NCBI GenBank assembly: GCA_027314515.1
Contig: DAHVAR010000091.1
Coordinates: 1 to 64,000, forward strand
Direction of reading: 5' to 3'
Length of the DNA stretch: 64,000 bases
From: Actinomycetota bacterium
GTDB taxonomy: Bacteria; Actinomycetota; Actinomycetes; Streptosporangiales; Streptosporangiaceae
Position 1 is the stretch's first letter. Each line of letters begins with the position of its first letter. This document shows positions 1-9,734 of the stretch, one piece after another. The translations under genes were made by a program, and so were the position numbers. The notes under the pieces were generated by a model. That model was not told where the DNA came from and did not search any database. It saw only the letters and a program-made list of their open reading frames with translations.

Positions 1-1701
1 AGCCTGTACCCGAAGAAGGTCGGCGGGAAGACGTACTGGTACCTGCGCGAGATGGCCCGCGTGGACGGGGTGCCGAAGATGGTGTCAGAGCGGTATGTGG
101 GCAGCGCCGCCGACATCGAGGCCATGCTGCAAGCGCGGGAGGCCGCGGTGACGCCGGCCCGGACCCGCCACCTGGCGTTCGGGGACGTGGCGGCGGCGTG
201 GGGCGTCCTGGAGGAACTCGGCGTGATCGGGCTGATCGACGAGGCGGCCGGCCGCCGCCCGGCGGGGCAGCCGCTGTCGACCGGGACCTACCTGGCGCTG
301 GCGGCGCTGAACCGGCTGGTCGCGCCGTGCTCGAAGGCCGGGTTCGCGGACTGGTGGCGCACCACCGCCGCGGACCGGTTCACCAGGGTTCCCGCCAGCG
401 CGCTGGATCACCGCCGGTTCTGGGACGCCATGCACGCGGTCACGCCAGCGCAGCTGGAGCAGGCGTCGGCGAAGATCGCGGCCAGGATCGTGGAGGTTTC
501 CGGCGTCGACGTGTCGAGCGTGGCGCTGGACATGACCAACTTCGCTACCTTCATCGACACCGGCAACGCCAGGGCGCCGGTCGCCCAGCGGGGCAAGGCC
601 AAGCAGAAACGGTCTGACCTGCGGCTGGTCGGCCTGGGCCTGGTCGTCACCCGTGACGGGGGGATCCCGCTGACCTGGCACGCCTACCCCGGCGACCGGC
701 CGGACGTCACCCAGTTCACCGCCATGGTCGATCAGCTTCGCGGCCGGTACGAGCACATCGCCGCGGCGCTCGGCCAGCAGCCCGCTGATCTGACGGTAGT
801 GTTCGACGCGGGCCAGAACAGCGAGGACAACTTCGCCCACCTGGCCGGCACCGGGCTGCGCTACGTCGGCTCGGTCCCCGCCTCCGACTGCCCCGACCTC
901 ACCAGCCTGCCCGCCAGCGCGCGCACGCTCGTCGACGAGCAGAGGTTCGGGAAGCTGACCGCGTTCGACACCCGCCGCACCGTCTACGGCGCCGGGCGCC
1001 GCGCGATCCTGACCCACTCACCCGAGCTGCGCGACAGCCAGGCCGCCGGGTTCGACGGCACCACCCTGGCCAAGGCCGGCCGCAAGCTCGGCGACCTTGC
1101 CGCCGTCCTGGCCCGCGGCAAGACCCGCCGCGGCCGGGACAAGGTAGAGGCCGAGATCACCTCCATCACCAGCAAGCCGTGGGTGCGGCGCGTCATCACC
1201 TGGCAGCTGGCCGGCGACCAGCCGAAAGACCTGCGGCTTTCCTGGCAGATCGACCAGCACGCGCGCGCTGCGCTGGAAGAAGAGATCTTCGGCAAGCACG
1301 TGCTCATCACCGACCACGACAACTGGACCGTCGCCGACGTTGTGGCCGCTTACCGGTCCCAGTCCGAAGCCGAGTTCTCCTTCCGCCAGCTCAAAGACAC
1401 CCGCGTCGTCTCCTTCTCGCCCATGCACCACTGGACCGAGCACAACATCCGCGTCCACGTGTTCACCTGCGTCCTGGCCCTGCAGATCGCCCACCTCATG
1501 CGCTACCAGGCCCGCAGGCAAGGCCTGAACCTGTCGGTACGCGAACTGCTGTCCCAGCTCGCCGGCATCGGCGAGACCGTCCTGATCTACCCCTCCACCG
1601 CAGGCCGGCCCAAAGCCCGCCGCATGACCACCGAGCTCACCGGCAACCAGCCCCAGCTCTACCAGATCTTCGGCCTCGGCCAGCGGGCGCCCCGGAGTTA
1701 G
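1..1701 (+). mobile_element. IS1634-type DDE transposase, 5' end probably outside the window
   Basis: ORF 52..1701; reading frame stays open to base 1 (SLYPKKVGGKTYWYLREMARVDG...), DDE-type transposase features and C-terminal 'YRSQSEAEFSFRQLKD' region. Confidence 0.85.
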
Positions 1702-1862
1702 GTCATACGCGCAAAACAGCCCTCACGCGCTGCTGACCAGCAGGAACCCTCAGCCCACTGCAAGATCACCGGAAACTCCGGCTAGCCGGTCAGGGCTGTC
1801 CTATGGTGTCCTATCCCTAGACGCCCCGGAGGCGTCCAGCGGAGCAGACATGCGGCCGGGAG

Positions 1863-3419
1863 GTGGCAGTGGGATCGAAGGGATTCTGGCGCCGGGCAGA
1901 GGAAGATCCGGGCTGGATCGCAGTGATCGATCCCGACGGCACGCAGCACGCGGCGGGAGACTTGCTCGGCCGGGTCAATCAGCTGACCCATGCGCTGAGG
2001 GCGCGTGGCCTCAAGCCCGGTGACGGCATTGCCGCCATCGCGCCGAATGGCTCGGCACCGGTCGAGGTGTACCTCGCCGCTCTTCAGGCAGGCTGGTACC
2101 TCACCCCGATCAACTGGCACTTCACCGCCTCCGAGGCTGCCTACATCGCGGCTGACTGCGGCGCCAGGGCGTTCTTCGTCCACGAAAAGTTTGCCCAGCT
2201 CGGCGTCCAGATCGCCGACCAGGCGGGCATCCCCGCCGCAGCACGGTTCAGCTACGGCGACATACCGGGCTTCACCGATGTCCGCGAGCTGCGCGCGGGT
2301 CAGCCCGCGACGCTGCCCGACGACCGGACCGCGGGGACGACGATGCACTACACCTCGGGCACCACCGGCCGGCCGAAGGGCGTGCGGCGCGGGCTGACGG
2401 GACTGGATCCGGACGACGCGGTCGTCCTGGGCGCGGGGCTGCTGTCCTTCTTCGGCGTCACCGACGGCCAGCCGAATGCCCACCTGCTGACCTCACCGAA
2501 CTACCACACCGCGGTCACCGTGTTCGGCGGCGGCGCCCTGCATCTCGGCCACACGCTGGTCTGCATGGACGGATTCGACGCGGAGACCGCGCTGGCGCTC
2601 ACCGAGCGTTACCGGTGCACCAGCTCGCACATGGTGCCGACTCAGTTCAAGCGGATGCTGTCGCTGCCCGACGAGGTCAAGGCCACGTATGACCTGTCGT
2701 CCATGCGCTGGCTGATCCACGCCGCGGCGCCCTGCCCGGTGGGGATCAAGCAGGAAATGCTGGACTGGTGGGGACCATGCGTCTGGGAGTACTACGCGGC
2801 GACCGAAGGCGGTGGCACGATCGCGTCGCCGCATGACTGGCTCGCCCATCCCGGCACCGTCGGCACCGCCTGGCCGATCAGCGAAGTGCTCATCGCTGAC
2901 GAGGACGGGAACTCCCTTCCGGCCGGGACGCCGGGCACCGTCTACATGAAGATGGGCTTCGCCGAGTTCGAGTACTACGGTGACAAGGCCAAGACTGAGG
3001 CGAGCAGGCTGCGCGGTTACTTCACCGTCGGCGACATCGGCTACCTGACCGAAGACGGCTTCCTGTTCCTCTGCGACCGCAAGTCCGACATGATCATCTC
3101 GGGCGGTGCCAACATCTACCCGGCCGAGATCGAGGCCGAGATCATCATGAACCCGAAGGTGGCCGACGTCGCGGTCTTCGGCATTCCGGACGAGGAGTGG
3201 GGCGAGCAGATCAAGGCAGTCGTCCAGCCAGCCGTCGGCGTCGAGCCCGGTGACGGCCTGGCCGCCGAGATCCTGGCGGGCCTTGACGGCAAACTGGCCA
3301 GGATGAAATGGCCGAAATCTATCGACTTCGCTGCCGATCTGCCCAGGGACCCGAGCGGCAAGCTGCTCAAGCGGCGGCTGCGAGATCCGTACTGGGCGGA
3401 TCAGGCCACCAAGATCTAG
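1863..3419 (+). CDS. acyl-CoA synthetase / AMP-dependent ligase
   Basis: AMP-binding motif 'MHYTSGTTGRPKGVRRG', 'YYAATEGGG', C-terminal 'SGKLLKRRLRDPYW'. Confidence 0.9.
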   Translation: MAVGSKGFWRRAEEDPGWIAVIDPDGTQHAAGDLLGRVNQLTHALRARGLKPGDGIAAIAPNGSAPVEVYLAALQAGWYLTPINWHFTASEAAYIAADCGARAFFVHEKFAQLGVQIADQAGIPAAARFSYGDIPGFTDVRELRAGQPATLPDDRTAGTTMHYTSGTTGRPKGVRRGLTGLDPDDAVVLGAGLLSFFGVTDGQPNAHLLTSPNYHTAVTVFGGGALHLGHTLVCMDGFDAETALALTERYRCTSSHMVPTQFKRMLSLPDEVKATYDLSSMRWLIHAAAPCPVGIKQEMLDWWGPCVWEYYAATEGGGTIASPHDWLAHPGTVGTAWPISEVLIADEDGNSLPAGTPGTVYMKMGFAEFEYYGDKAKTEASRLRGYFTVGDIGYLTEDGFLFLCDRKSDMIISGGANIYPAEIEAEIIMNPKVADVAVFGIPDEEWGEQIKAVVQPAVGVEPGDGLAAEILAGLDGKLARMKWPKSIDFAADLPRDPSGKLLKRRLRDPYWADQATKI

Positions 3420-4324
3420 GCGGCGAGCCGGATCGCCACCCGCTTGAGCATGTCGATCAGGCGGGTAGCGGCGACGGGGTACGGCGGCTGGCCGTAGGTC
3501 ACGGCGAAGATGTGCCGCCGGGCGCCGGGCAGCGGAGTGCTGGCGATGCCGGGATGCCTGGCTACCCGCAGGCACAGCTCCGGCAGCGTGGTGACGCCGA
3601 GACCAGCGGCCACGAGGGCCTGTACCGCGAGGTAGTCGTCGGTGGTGAACGAGATCTGCGGGGTGAACCCGGCTGACTCGCACTGCCGGACCAGCGAGCT
3701 ACGGCAGCGCTCGCAGCCGGCAATCCACCGGCTGTCCGCGTAGGCGGCCAGGTCGGACGCCGGCGGCCCGGCGGCTGCCGCGGTCACCAGGTGGACAGCC
3801 TCGTCGACCAGCAGCGTTCCGCGGGTGCCCTCGTCGGCGGGCTCTGGCGGGCACGGGTCAAGATCGGCCCGGTAGTGCTGGAAGACCACGGCCACGTCGA
3901 CGTAGCCAGCACGGAGCATCCGCAGCGCCTCCGGCGGCTCGGCTTCGGTGAGGACGAACTCCATCCCGGGTGCCTCCGCGGCCAGCATCGTCGCCGCGGC
4001 CGGGACCAGCGTGCCGAGTGCGGACGGGAACGCGGCCAGCCGCACCCGGCCTTCCCGCAGGCCGACGTGGGCGGCAAGCTCGGTCTCGGCGGCGTCCAGC
4101 CGGCCGATGATCTCCTCGGCCCGCTCGGCAAGCAGCCGGCCAGCGTCGGTCAGCCGGACGCCCCGGCCGACGCGTTCCAGCAGCCGGGCACCGGTCTCGG
4201 ACTCGAGCCGGGCGATGTGGTGGCTGACGGACGGCTGGGCATAGTTCAGCTCTCGTGCCGCCGCCGTGACGGAACCGTTCCTCGCGACCGCGACGAGTAC
4301 CCGAAGCCGGGTCACGTCCAGCAT
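3416..4324 (-). CDS. LysR family transcriptional regulator
   Basis: N-terminal HTH 'LRVLVAVARNGSVTAAARELNYAQPSVSHHIARLE' plus substrate-binding domain; convergent with a 4-bp overlap to the upstream ligase gene. Confidence 0.9.
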   Translation of the reverse strand: MLDVTRLRVLVAVARNGSVTAAARELNYAQPSVSHHIARLESETGARLLERVGRGVRLTDAGRLLAERAEEIIGRLDAAETELAAHVGLREGRVRLAAFPSALGTLVPAAATMLAAEAPGMEFVLTEAEPPEALRMLRAGYVDVAVVFQHYRADLDPCPPEPADEGTRGTLLVDEAVHLVTAAAAGPPASDLAAYADSRWIAGCERCRSSLVRQCESAGFTPQISFTTDDYLAVQALVAAGLGVTTLPELCLRVARHPGIASTPLPGARRHIFAVTYGQPPYPVAATRLIDMLKRVAIRLAA

Positions 4325-4327
4325 TCA

Positions 4328-4341
4328 CCAACTATAGATGG
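4328..4341. promoter_or_regulatory. imperfect dyad CCAACTATAGATGG adjoining the LysR start codon, candidate autoregulatory site
   Basis: 6 of 7 symmetric pairs; lies 4 bp from the LysR ATG at 4324. Confidence 0.35.
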
Positions 4342-4514
4342 CCTCGTTGTGATGCCCCCATCCCATCAACCTCCCCGCTCGTCGTCCCCATGCTCCTGGC
4401 ACGCACTGCCGCGGCTCGGCTCCCCGGCGAGGGAGCGGGCCCGTGGGGCACCTTTCCCTGGTTGTCCCGAGGGGCCGCCGCCGTGGGTGGGTATATCTCG
4501 CTCCTGGGGGCGAC

Positions 4515-6026
4515 ATGGCGACTTCTGGCGGGAACGGGCCTTCGGAGCCCGAGCATCCGGCAGGCAACCCGGCTGCCGAGGCCAATCCGCCCGCAGGCGG
4601 CGGGCCAGCCGCGGCGCCCGATGCGGCCATCATGCGCCGGGTCACCGGCGGAGCGGCGATCACCGCGCTCGGTGGGCTGCTGTTCGGCTACGACACCGGC
4701 GTGGTATCTGGCGCATTGCTGTTCCTCCGGACGCAGTTTGGCGGGCTGTCGAACTTCCAGCTGGAGCTGGTCACCAGCTTGCTGCTGGTCGGCGCGATGG
4801 CCGGCGCGCTGGCGGCCGGACGGCTATCGGGCCGGATCGGCCGCAAGCCCACGATCATGATCACCGCCGTGGTGTTCGTGCTGGGTGTGCTGCTGGCCGC
4901 AGTCACGCCGACCTACCCGGTCTTGCTGATAGCCCGGTTCGTCATCGGCCTCGCGGTGGGCTCGTCGTCGATGGTCGTGCCGCTGTACATCGGGGAGATC
5001 GCGCCGCCACGCTTCCGCGGCGGCCTGGTCAGCCTTAACCAGCTGGCGATCACCATCGGCATCCTCATTTCCTACCTGGTCGACTACGGCCTTTCCTCAT
5101 CCGGTGACTGGCGGCTGATGTTCGGGCTGGCCGCGATACCGGCGGTACTGCTGTTCGGCGGCATCCTGACTCAGCGCGAGAGCCCGTACTGGCTGATCGA
5201 GCGCGGCCGGGACGACGAGGCGCGGTCGGTACTGGCAAGGCTGCGGCCGTCCGGCGAGGTGGGCCGGGAAGTTGCCGAGATCCGTGAGGTCATCAGCCAG
5301 GGCCGGGCCGGGCTCCGCGAGGTGCTCAGCCGCACCGTGCGGCCAGCCCTGGCCGTTGGCGTGCTGATGGCCGTATTCCAGCAGATGACCGGTATCAACA
5401 CGGTCATCTACTACGCGCCGTCACTGCTGCACGACGCAGGCCTGGGCCAGTCCTCGGCGCTGCTGGCCAACGCCGGCATCGGCGCCGTGAACGTCGCGAT
5501 GACCATCGTGGCGGTCAGGCTGCTTGACCGGGCTGGCCGGCGTCCGCTGCTGATCAGGGGAAGCGCCGGAATGGCGGTGGGCATGAGCGCGGCCGCGCTC
5601 GCGTTCGCCGGCGGCACGCACCTGACCGGCGCGCGGGCCGCGGTGGCGATCGCGGCGCTGGTCGTCTACACCGGCTCGTTCGCGATCGGGCTCGGCCCGG
5701 TGTTCTGGCTGATGATCTCCGAGATCTACCCGCAGCGGGTGCGCGGCACCGCGATGGGCGTGGCCAGCCTGGCGAACTGGGCGGCCAACTTCCTGGTCAC
5801 GATCTCGTTCCTGACGCTGCTGAGCGCGATCGGCGGGACCGGCGTCTTCTCGCTGTTCGCCGTCCTGACTCTGGTAGCGATCTGGTTCTTCGTGCGCCGG
5901 GTGCCGGAGACCAAGGGCCGCAGCCTGCAGGCGATCGAGGCAGACCTGCGGCGGTCGCAACTGCTGGAACGGCCAGGAGAACCACCGGGACAGCGACCGG
6001 ACGGCCCGGTCGGTCACGCGGCTTAG
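4515..6026 (+). CDS. sugar porter family MFS transporter
   Basis: 12-TM pattern, 'GGLLFGYDTGVVSGALLFL', 'GRRPLLIRGS', 'PETKGRSLQAIEADL'; ATG at 4515 preferred over GTG 4443. Confidence 0.92.
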   Translation: MATSGGNGPSEPEHPAGNPAAEANPPAGGGPAAAPDAAIMRRVTGGAAITALGGLLFGYDTGVVSGALLFLRTQFGGLSNFQLELVTSLLLVGAMAGALAAGRLSGRIGRKPTIMITAVVFVLGVLLAAVTPTYPVLLIARFVIGLAVGSSSMVVPLYIGEIAPPRFRGGLVSLNQLAITIGILISYLVDYGLSSSGDWRLMFGLAAIPAVLLFGGILTQRESPYWLIERGRDDEARSVLARLRPSGEVGREVAEIREVISQGRAGLREVLSRTVRPALAVGVLMAVFQQMTGINTVIYYAPSLLHDAGLGQSSALLANAGIGAVNVAMTIVAVRLLDRAGRRPLLIRGSAGMAVGMSAAALAFAGGTHLTGARAAVAIAALVVYTGSFAIGLGPVFWLMISEIYPQRVRGTAMGVASLANWAANFLVTISFLTLLSAIGGTGVFSLFAVLTLVAIWFFVRRVPETKGRSLQAIEADLRRSQLLERPGEPPGQRPDGPVGHAA

Positions 6027-6050
6027 CCCGGCTGCCCGCATGATGGTGGT

Positions 6051-6926
6051 GTGCACCCGCAGAACATGATCTGGCGGCCAGCGCCCGGATGGCCGGAAGC
6101 GCCGCCCGGATGGCAGCCCCCTGCTGGCTGGAGCCCGCCCGCCGACTGGCCTGCCGCCCCGCCTGACTGGCAGTTCTGGGTGCCGCCCGGGCCGCGCTCA
6201 CCGGCGCGGTCGCACGAGCCGAGCCGGCGCGACCTGGTAGCCGAGACCAGGCTGGTCATGGTCGCGTTGCTGGCGCCGTGGATCATCAGCGCGGTACTGA
6301 CGCTGGCGGTGCACGAGACCTCGCATGTCAGCCTCACCCAGCTGCCGACCTACGACCCGCATCAGCCGGTGCTCAACGTCATCCTGGGGCTGCTCAGCTA
6401 TCTGCCGGTAGCTGCCGTAGTCCCGCTTGCGCTGCTGCTGCTGGCCAGGACCGGGCAAAGTCCCGCTGACCTGGGCCTGACCAGGGCCCGGCTGCCTGAC
6501 ATCGGCGTCGCCTTCGGCCTGATGGCGGCGGGCCTGGGCTGTGAGTTCCTGCTGGCCATCCCGTTCACGTTGCTGCGGCACTCGCCGCTGGTCAATACGG
6601 CCGGCCGACTGCACGTGCCGGCTTACTACATCATCTTCGGCCTGAGTCAGGCGCTGATTACCGCGATCGCTGAGGAGACCGCCGTCAGCGGATACCTGCT
6701 CACCCGGCTGGACCAGCTCGGCTGGAGGCCCTGGCCGGCATTCTGGCTGAGCCTCGCATTGCGCACCAGCTATCACGTCTACTACGGGCTGGGAGCGGTG
6801 CTGACGCTGCCGCTCGGATACTTCCTGACCCGCTCCTTCCAGAAGCATGGCAAGCTCAGCCGGCCGATCCTGGCCCACTTCCTGTACGACTCGCTGATCT
6901 TCCTGATCACGATCCTGGCGCGTTAG
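6051..6926 (+). CDS. CPBP family intramembrane metalloprotease with Pro/Trp-rich N-terminus
   Basis: TM segments and 'AIAEETAVSGYLLTRL' (EE motif) with a downstream 'FLYDSL' region; N-terminus WRPAPGWPEAPPGWQPPAGW. Confidence 0.75.
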   Translation: MHPQNMIWRPAPGWPEAPPGWQPPAGWSPPADWPAAPPDWQFWVPPGPRSPARSHEPSRRDLVAETRLVMVALLAPWIISAVLTLAVHETSHVSLTQLPTYDPHQPVLNVILGLLSYLPVAAVVPLALLLLARTGQSPADLGLTRARLPDIGVAFGLMAAGLGCEFLLAIPFTLLRHSPLVNTAGRLHVPAYYIIFGLSQALITAIAEETAVSGYLLTRLDQLGWRPWPAFWLSLALRTSYHVYYGLGAVLTLPLGYFLTRSFQKHGKLSRPILAHFLYDSLIFLITILAR

Positions 6927-7965
6927 CGTCCGGTGCCGGGCCGCCACGGCCCAGCAGCAGCGGGTCAGCCGGATTGCGCGCTGGGCGGCCGGGGTCGCCG
7001 GCCAGCGCGCGCCGCCGCCAGGCGATCCCGGACAGTGCCTCCAGCACCACCCGGTTGGCCAGGTAGGCCGTCACCTCGGCATGGTCGAATGGCGGCGCTA
7101 CCTCCACGATGTCGATGCCGGCCAGCGGAAGCTCCATGGCGATGCGGCGGACGGCGTCGAGCAGCTGGCGGCTGGTGAGGCCGCCTGGCTCGGGCGTGCC
7201 GGTTCCCGGCGCCATCCCCGGGTCGACGACGTCGACGTCGACGGACAGGAAGACCCCGTCGCATTCATCGGTCGCGATCGCGAACGCCTCGGTGAGGCAT
7301 TCGTCCAGGCCCCGGAACGTGACCTCGGCCATCTCGAAACTGCGCATCTGCTGGCTCGCCATCCAGTCCAGCGTCTCCGGCTCCGGCCAGTAGCCGCGCA
7401 GGCCGATCTGCAGGAACCGGTCCCCGCGGACCGCGCCGGACTCGATCAGGCGGCGCATCGGGGTGCCGTGGCCGTGCAGGGCGCCGAACTGGGTATCGCC
7501 CGTGTCGGCGTGAGCATCGAAGTGGATCATGGACACCCGGCCCCAGCCGGCGTGCCGGGCGACGCCGGTTGCGTCTGGCAGGGCGATGCTGTGATCGCCG
7601 CCGAGGATGACCGGCACGGCACCGCCCTGACAAGCCTGGTAGACCGCTTCCTCCAGACGGCGCAGGGACAGCTCGGTGTCGCCGGACGGCATCTCGATGT
7701 CGCCGGCGTCGGCGACCTTGAGCTCGGCCAGCGGGTCGACGCCCAGAGCCAGGTGCGGCCTCGATCCGTCGTGCGGCAGGTAGTCAGTGAACCGGATGGC
7801 CTGCGGCCCGAAGCGAGCACCCGGCCGGTGCGATGTCCCGCCGTCGAACGGAGCCCCGATGATCAGGATGTCGGTGTCCGCCCAGGATGCCGGGTCAGCC
7901 AGGTCGGCGCGCGGAACGCCGAGGAACGTGGCATCCGGGCCGTACATGCCGCCAAGTCGCGTCAT
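6907..7965 (-). CDS. agmatinase / arginase family ureohydrolase
   Basis: Mn-binding motifs 'GGDHSI', 'HFDAHADTGD', 'SVDVDVVDPGMAPGTGTPEPGG'. Confidence 0.92.
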   Translation of the reverse strand: MTRLGGMYGPDATFLGVPRADLADPASWADTDILIIGAPFDGGTSHRPGARFGPQAIRFTDYLPHDGSRPHLALGVDPLAELKVADAGDIEMPSGDTELSLRRLEEAVYQACQGGAVPVILGGDHSIALPDATGVARHAGWGRVSMIHFDAHADTGDTQFGALHGHGTPMRRLIESGAVRGDRFLQIGLRGYWPEPETLDWMASQQMRSFEMAEVTFRGLDECLTEAFAIATDECDGVFLSVDVDVVDPGMAPGTGTPEPGGLTSRQLLDAVRRIAMELPLAGIDIVEVAPPFDHAEVTAYLANRVVLEALSGIAWRRRALAGDPGRPARNPADPLLLGRGGPAPDANAPGS

Positions 7966-8074
7966 CGCCTATCCCTTCGCTACCCGGTTACGGTACCGGC
8001 AGTCGCTGTTCACTAGTTGGCGCAGTTAACCAGCCGGCCAGGAGCGCGAGGCTAGCAGGCAAGCTGGCCGTGAG

Positions 8075-8911
8075 ATGGTGCCAATGCAGACCAACGAGCA
8101 GGAACGGAGCACGAGCGTGACGCAGTCCGCCGGTACGGCACGGCCGGAAGTCGAACGGCCGCTTGGTCAGCCTGAGATTGACGCACTGACGCTGGCGGAC
8201 GGACGGCGCATCGCCCTGGCCGGCCTGCTCAACCTGCGCGATCTTGGCAACTACCCGGTTCGTGGTGGCGGCTCGGTCCGCTGGCGCACGCTGCTGCGGT
8301 CCGACGCGCTGCACGCGCTCGATGCCGATGGCCTGGCCGTGCTGCGCAGCCTCAACGTGCGCACCGTCGTTGACCTGCGCACCCAGTCCGAGACGCAGAT
8401 CGCGCCGAGCTTGCTGGAGGGGCTGGCCGTCCGGCGCGCGCACGTCTCGATCCTGCGCGGTGACCTGCAGCCGCTGCCGCCGGAACTCGATGCCATCTAC
8501 CGCTTCATGGTCGACGACTGCGCCGGCGCGATAGCTGAGGCGATCAAGGTGCTGTGCGCCGCGGACGCGTTCCCGGCACTGGTGCATTGCAGCGCCGGAA
8601 AGGACCGGACCGGCATCGTGATCGCCCTGCTGCTCGCCGTGCTGGGCGTTCCGGATGAGGTGATCGCCGCCGACTACGCGCTGAGCGCACGGTACCTCGA
8701 TCCGGACGCCACCCCGGCGATCGGGCACCTGCGGGCCAGCACCGGCCTTGGCGCAAGCCTGACGCGGCCGATGCTGACCAGCCCGCCCGGGCTGATCCTG
8801 AAGGTGCTGAGCTGGGTGCGGACGGCCGGCGGCTCGGTCGACGGCTACCTGCTCGACCACGGGCTGAGCCGGGCAGACCTCGGTCAGCTGCGCAGTGTCC
8901 TTATCGTCTGA
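8075..8911 (+). CDS. tyrosine-protein phosphatase (DSP/Y_phosphatase3 type)
   Basis: P-loop 'HCSAGKDRTGIV' and 'NLRDLGNYP' N-terminal motif. Confidence 0.9.
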   Translation: MVPMQTNEQERSTSVTQSAGTARPEVERPLGQPEIDALTLADGRRIALAGLLNLRDLGNYPVRGGGSVRWRTLLRSDALHALDADGLAVLRSLNVRTVVDLRTQSETQIAPSLLEGLAVRRAHVSILRGDLQPLPPELDAIYRFMVDDCAGAIAEAIKVLCAADAFPALVHCSAGKDRTGIVIALLLAVLGVPDEVIAADYALSARYLDPDATPAIGHLRASTGLGASLTRPMLTSPPGLILKVLSWVRTAGGSVDGYLLDHGLSRADLGQLRSVLIV

Positions 8912-8926
8912 GTCCTTATCGTCTGA
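8897..8926 (+). repeat. 15-bp perfect tandem duplication spanning the phosphatase stop codon
   Basis: gtccttatcgtctga x2 (8897-8911, 8912-8926). Confidence 0.95.
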
Positions 8927-8951
8927 GCCCTGAACACCTGGAAGGTTACAG

Positions 8952-9425
8952 ATGGCCATCGATGATCTCGACCGCCAGATCGTGGCTGCCCTCGTGGCCG
9001 ATGCCAGAGCCACGTACGCGCAGGTGGGCGCGCAGATCGGGCTCTCGGCCCCGGCAGTCAAGCGCCGGGTGGACCGGCTGCGTGCCTCGGGGGCCATCAC
9101 TGGCTTCGCCGCCCAGGTCGATCCGGCCGCGCTGGGCTGGACTACTGAGGCCTACGTGGAGCTGTTCTGCCGCGGCCGCACGTCGCCGGCCGAGATCGCG
9201 GCGGCCGTCGGCAAGCACCCGGAGGTCATCGATGCCTCCACGGTCACCGGGGAGGCCGACGCCCTGGTTCACATCCGCGCCGCCGACGTCCGGCACTTCG
9301 AGCAGGTTGTCGAGCGGATCGGGGCCGAGCCCTTCGTCGACCGGACACGCAGCGTGATCGTGATGTCCAGGCTCGTGCATAGGCCCGACCGGCTGCCGCC
9401 CGGCGAGAGCGGCCGGGCCGGCTGA
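8952..9425 (+). CDS. Lrp/AsnC family transcriptional regulator
   Basis: HTH 'IDDLDRQIVAALVADARATYAQVGAQIGLSAPAVKRRVDRL' plus RAM-like domain. Confidence 0.9.
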   Translation: MAIDDLDRQIVAALVADARATYAQVGAQIGLSAPAVKRRVDRLRASGAITGFAAQVDPAALGWTTEAYVELFCRGRTSPAEIAAAVGKHPEVIDASTVTGEADALVHIRAADVRHFEQVVERIGAEPFVDRTRSVIVMSRLVHRPDRLPPGESGRAG

Positions 9426-9486
9426 TTCGCGGATTTGCGGGTAACTCTGGCGCTGTCGGCTGCAGAGTTCGGCTACAGTCGTGGCC

Positions 9487-9729
9487 ATGTCGGAGCGTCA
9501 GAACGAACCAGTGACCGGCGGCAGGCCGATGACCACGGGCGAATTCCGGGCAGCGCGGGATATCTCCGCGAGCACGGCGCAGTTCCGGGCGTTCGCCGAG
9601 GACGGCTCGCAGGGTGATTGGGAGGCGAGCGCGCCCGCGCGCAGCCCGGCGAAGATCGCCGTGCTGATCGCGCTCGTGATCGTCGTGCTGGCGATCTTCG
9701 CGTTCATCGGCTATGAGATGAAGGGCTAG
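9487..9729 (+). CDS. small single-TM protein of unknown function
   Basis: 80 aa with C-terminal TM 'KIAVLIALVIVVLAIFAFIGYEMKG'; ends 5 bp before the proposed start of the next gene. Confidence 0.6.
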   Translation: MSERQNEPVTGGRPMTTGEFRAARDISASTAQFRAFAEDGSQGDWEASAPARSPAKIAVLIALVIVVLAIFAFIGYEMKG

Positions 9730-9734
9730 CGGGG

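Noticed and set aside
85-1017. 310-aa minus-strand ORF inside the transposase
   Set aside because: Arg/Gly/Val-rich composition typical of antisense frames of high-GC genes; the transposase frame explains the DNA.
7081-8016. 311-aa plus-strand ORF antisense to agmatinase
   Set aside because: Shadow ORF; agmatinase metal motifs are unambiguous.
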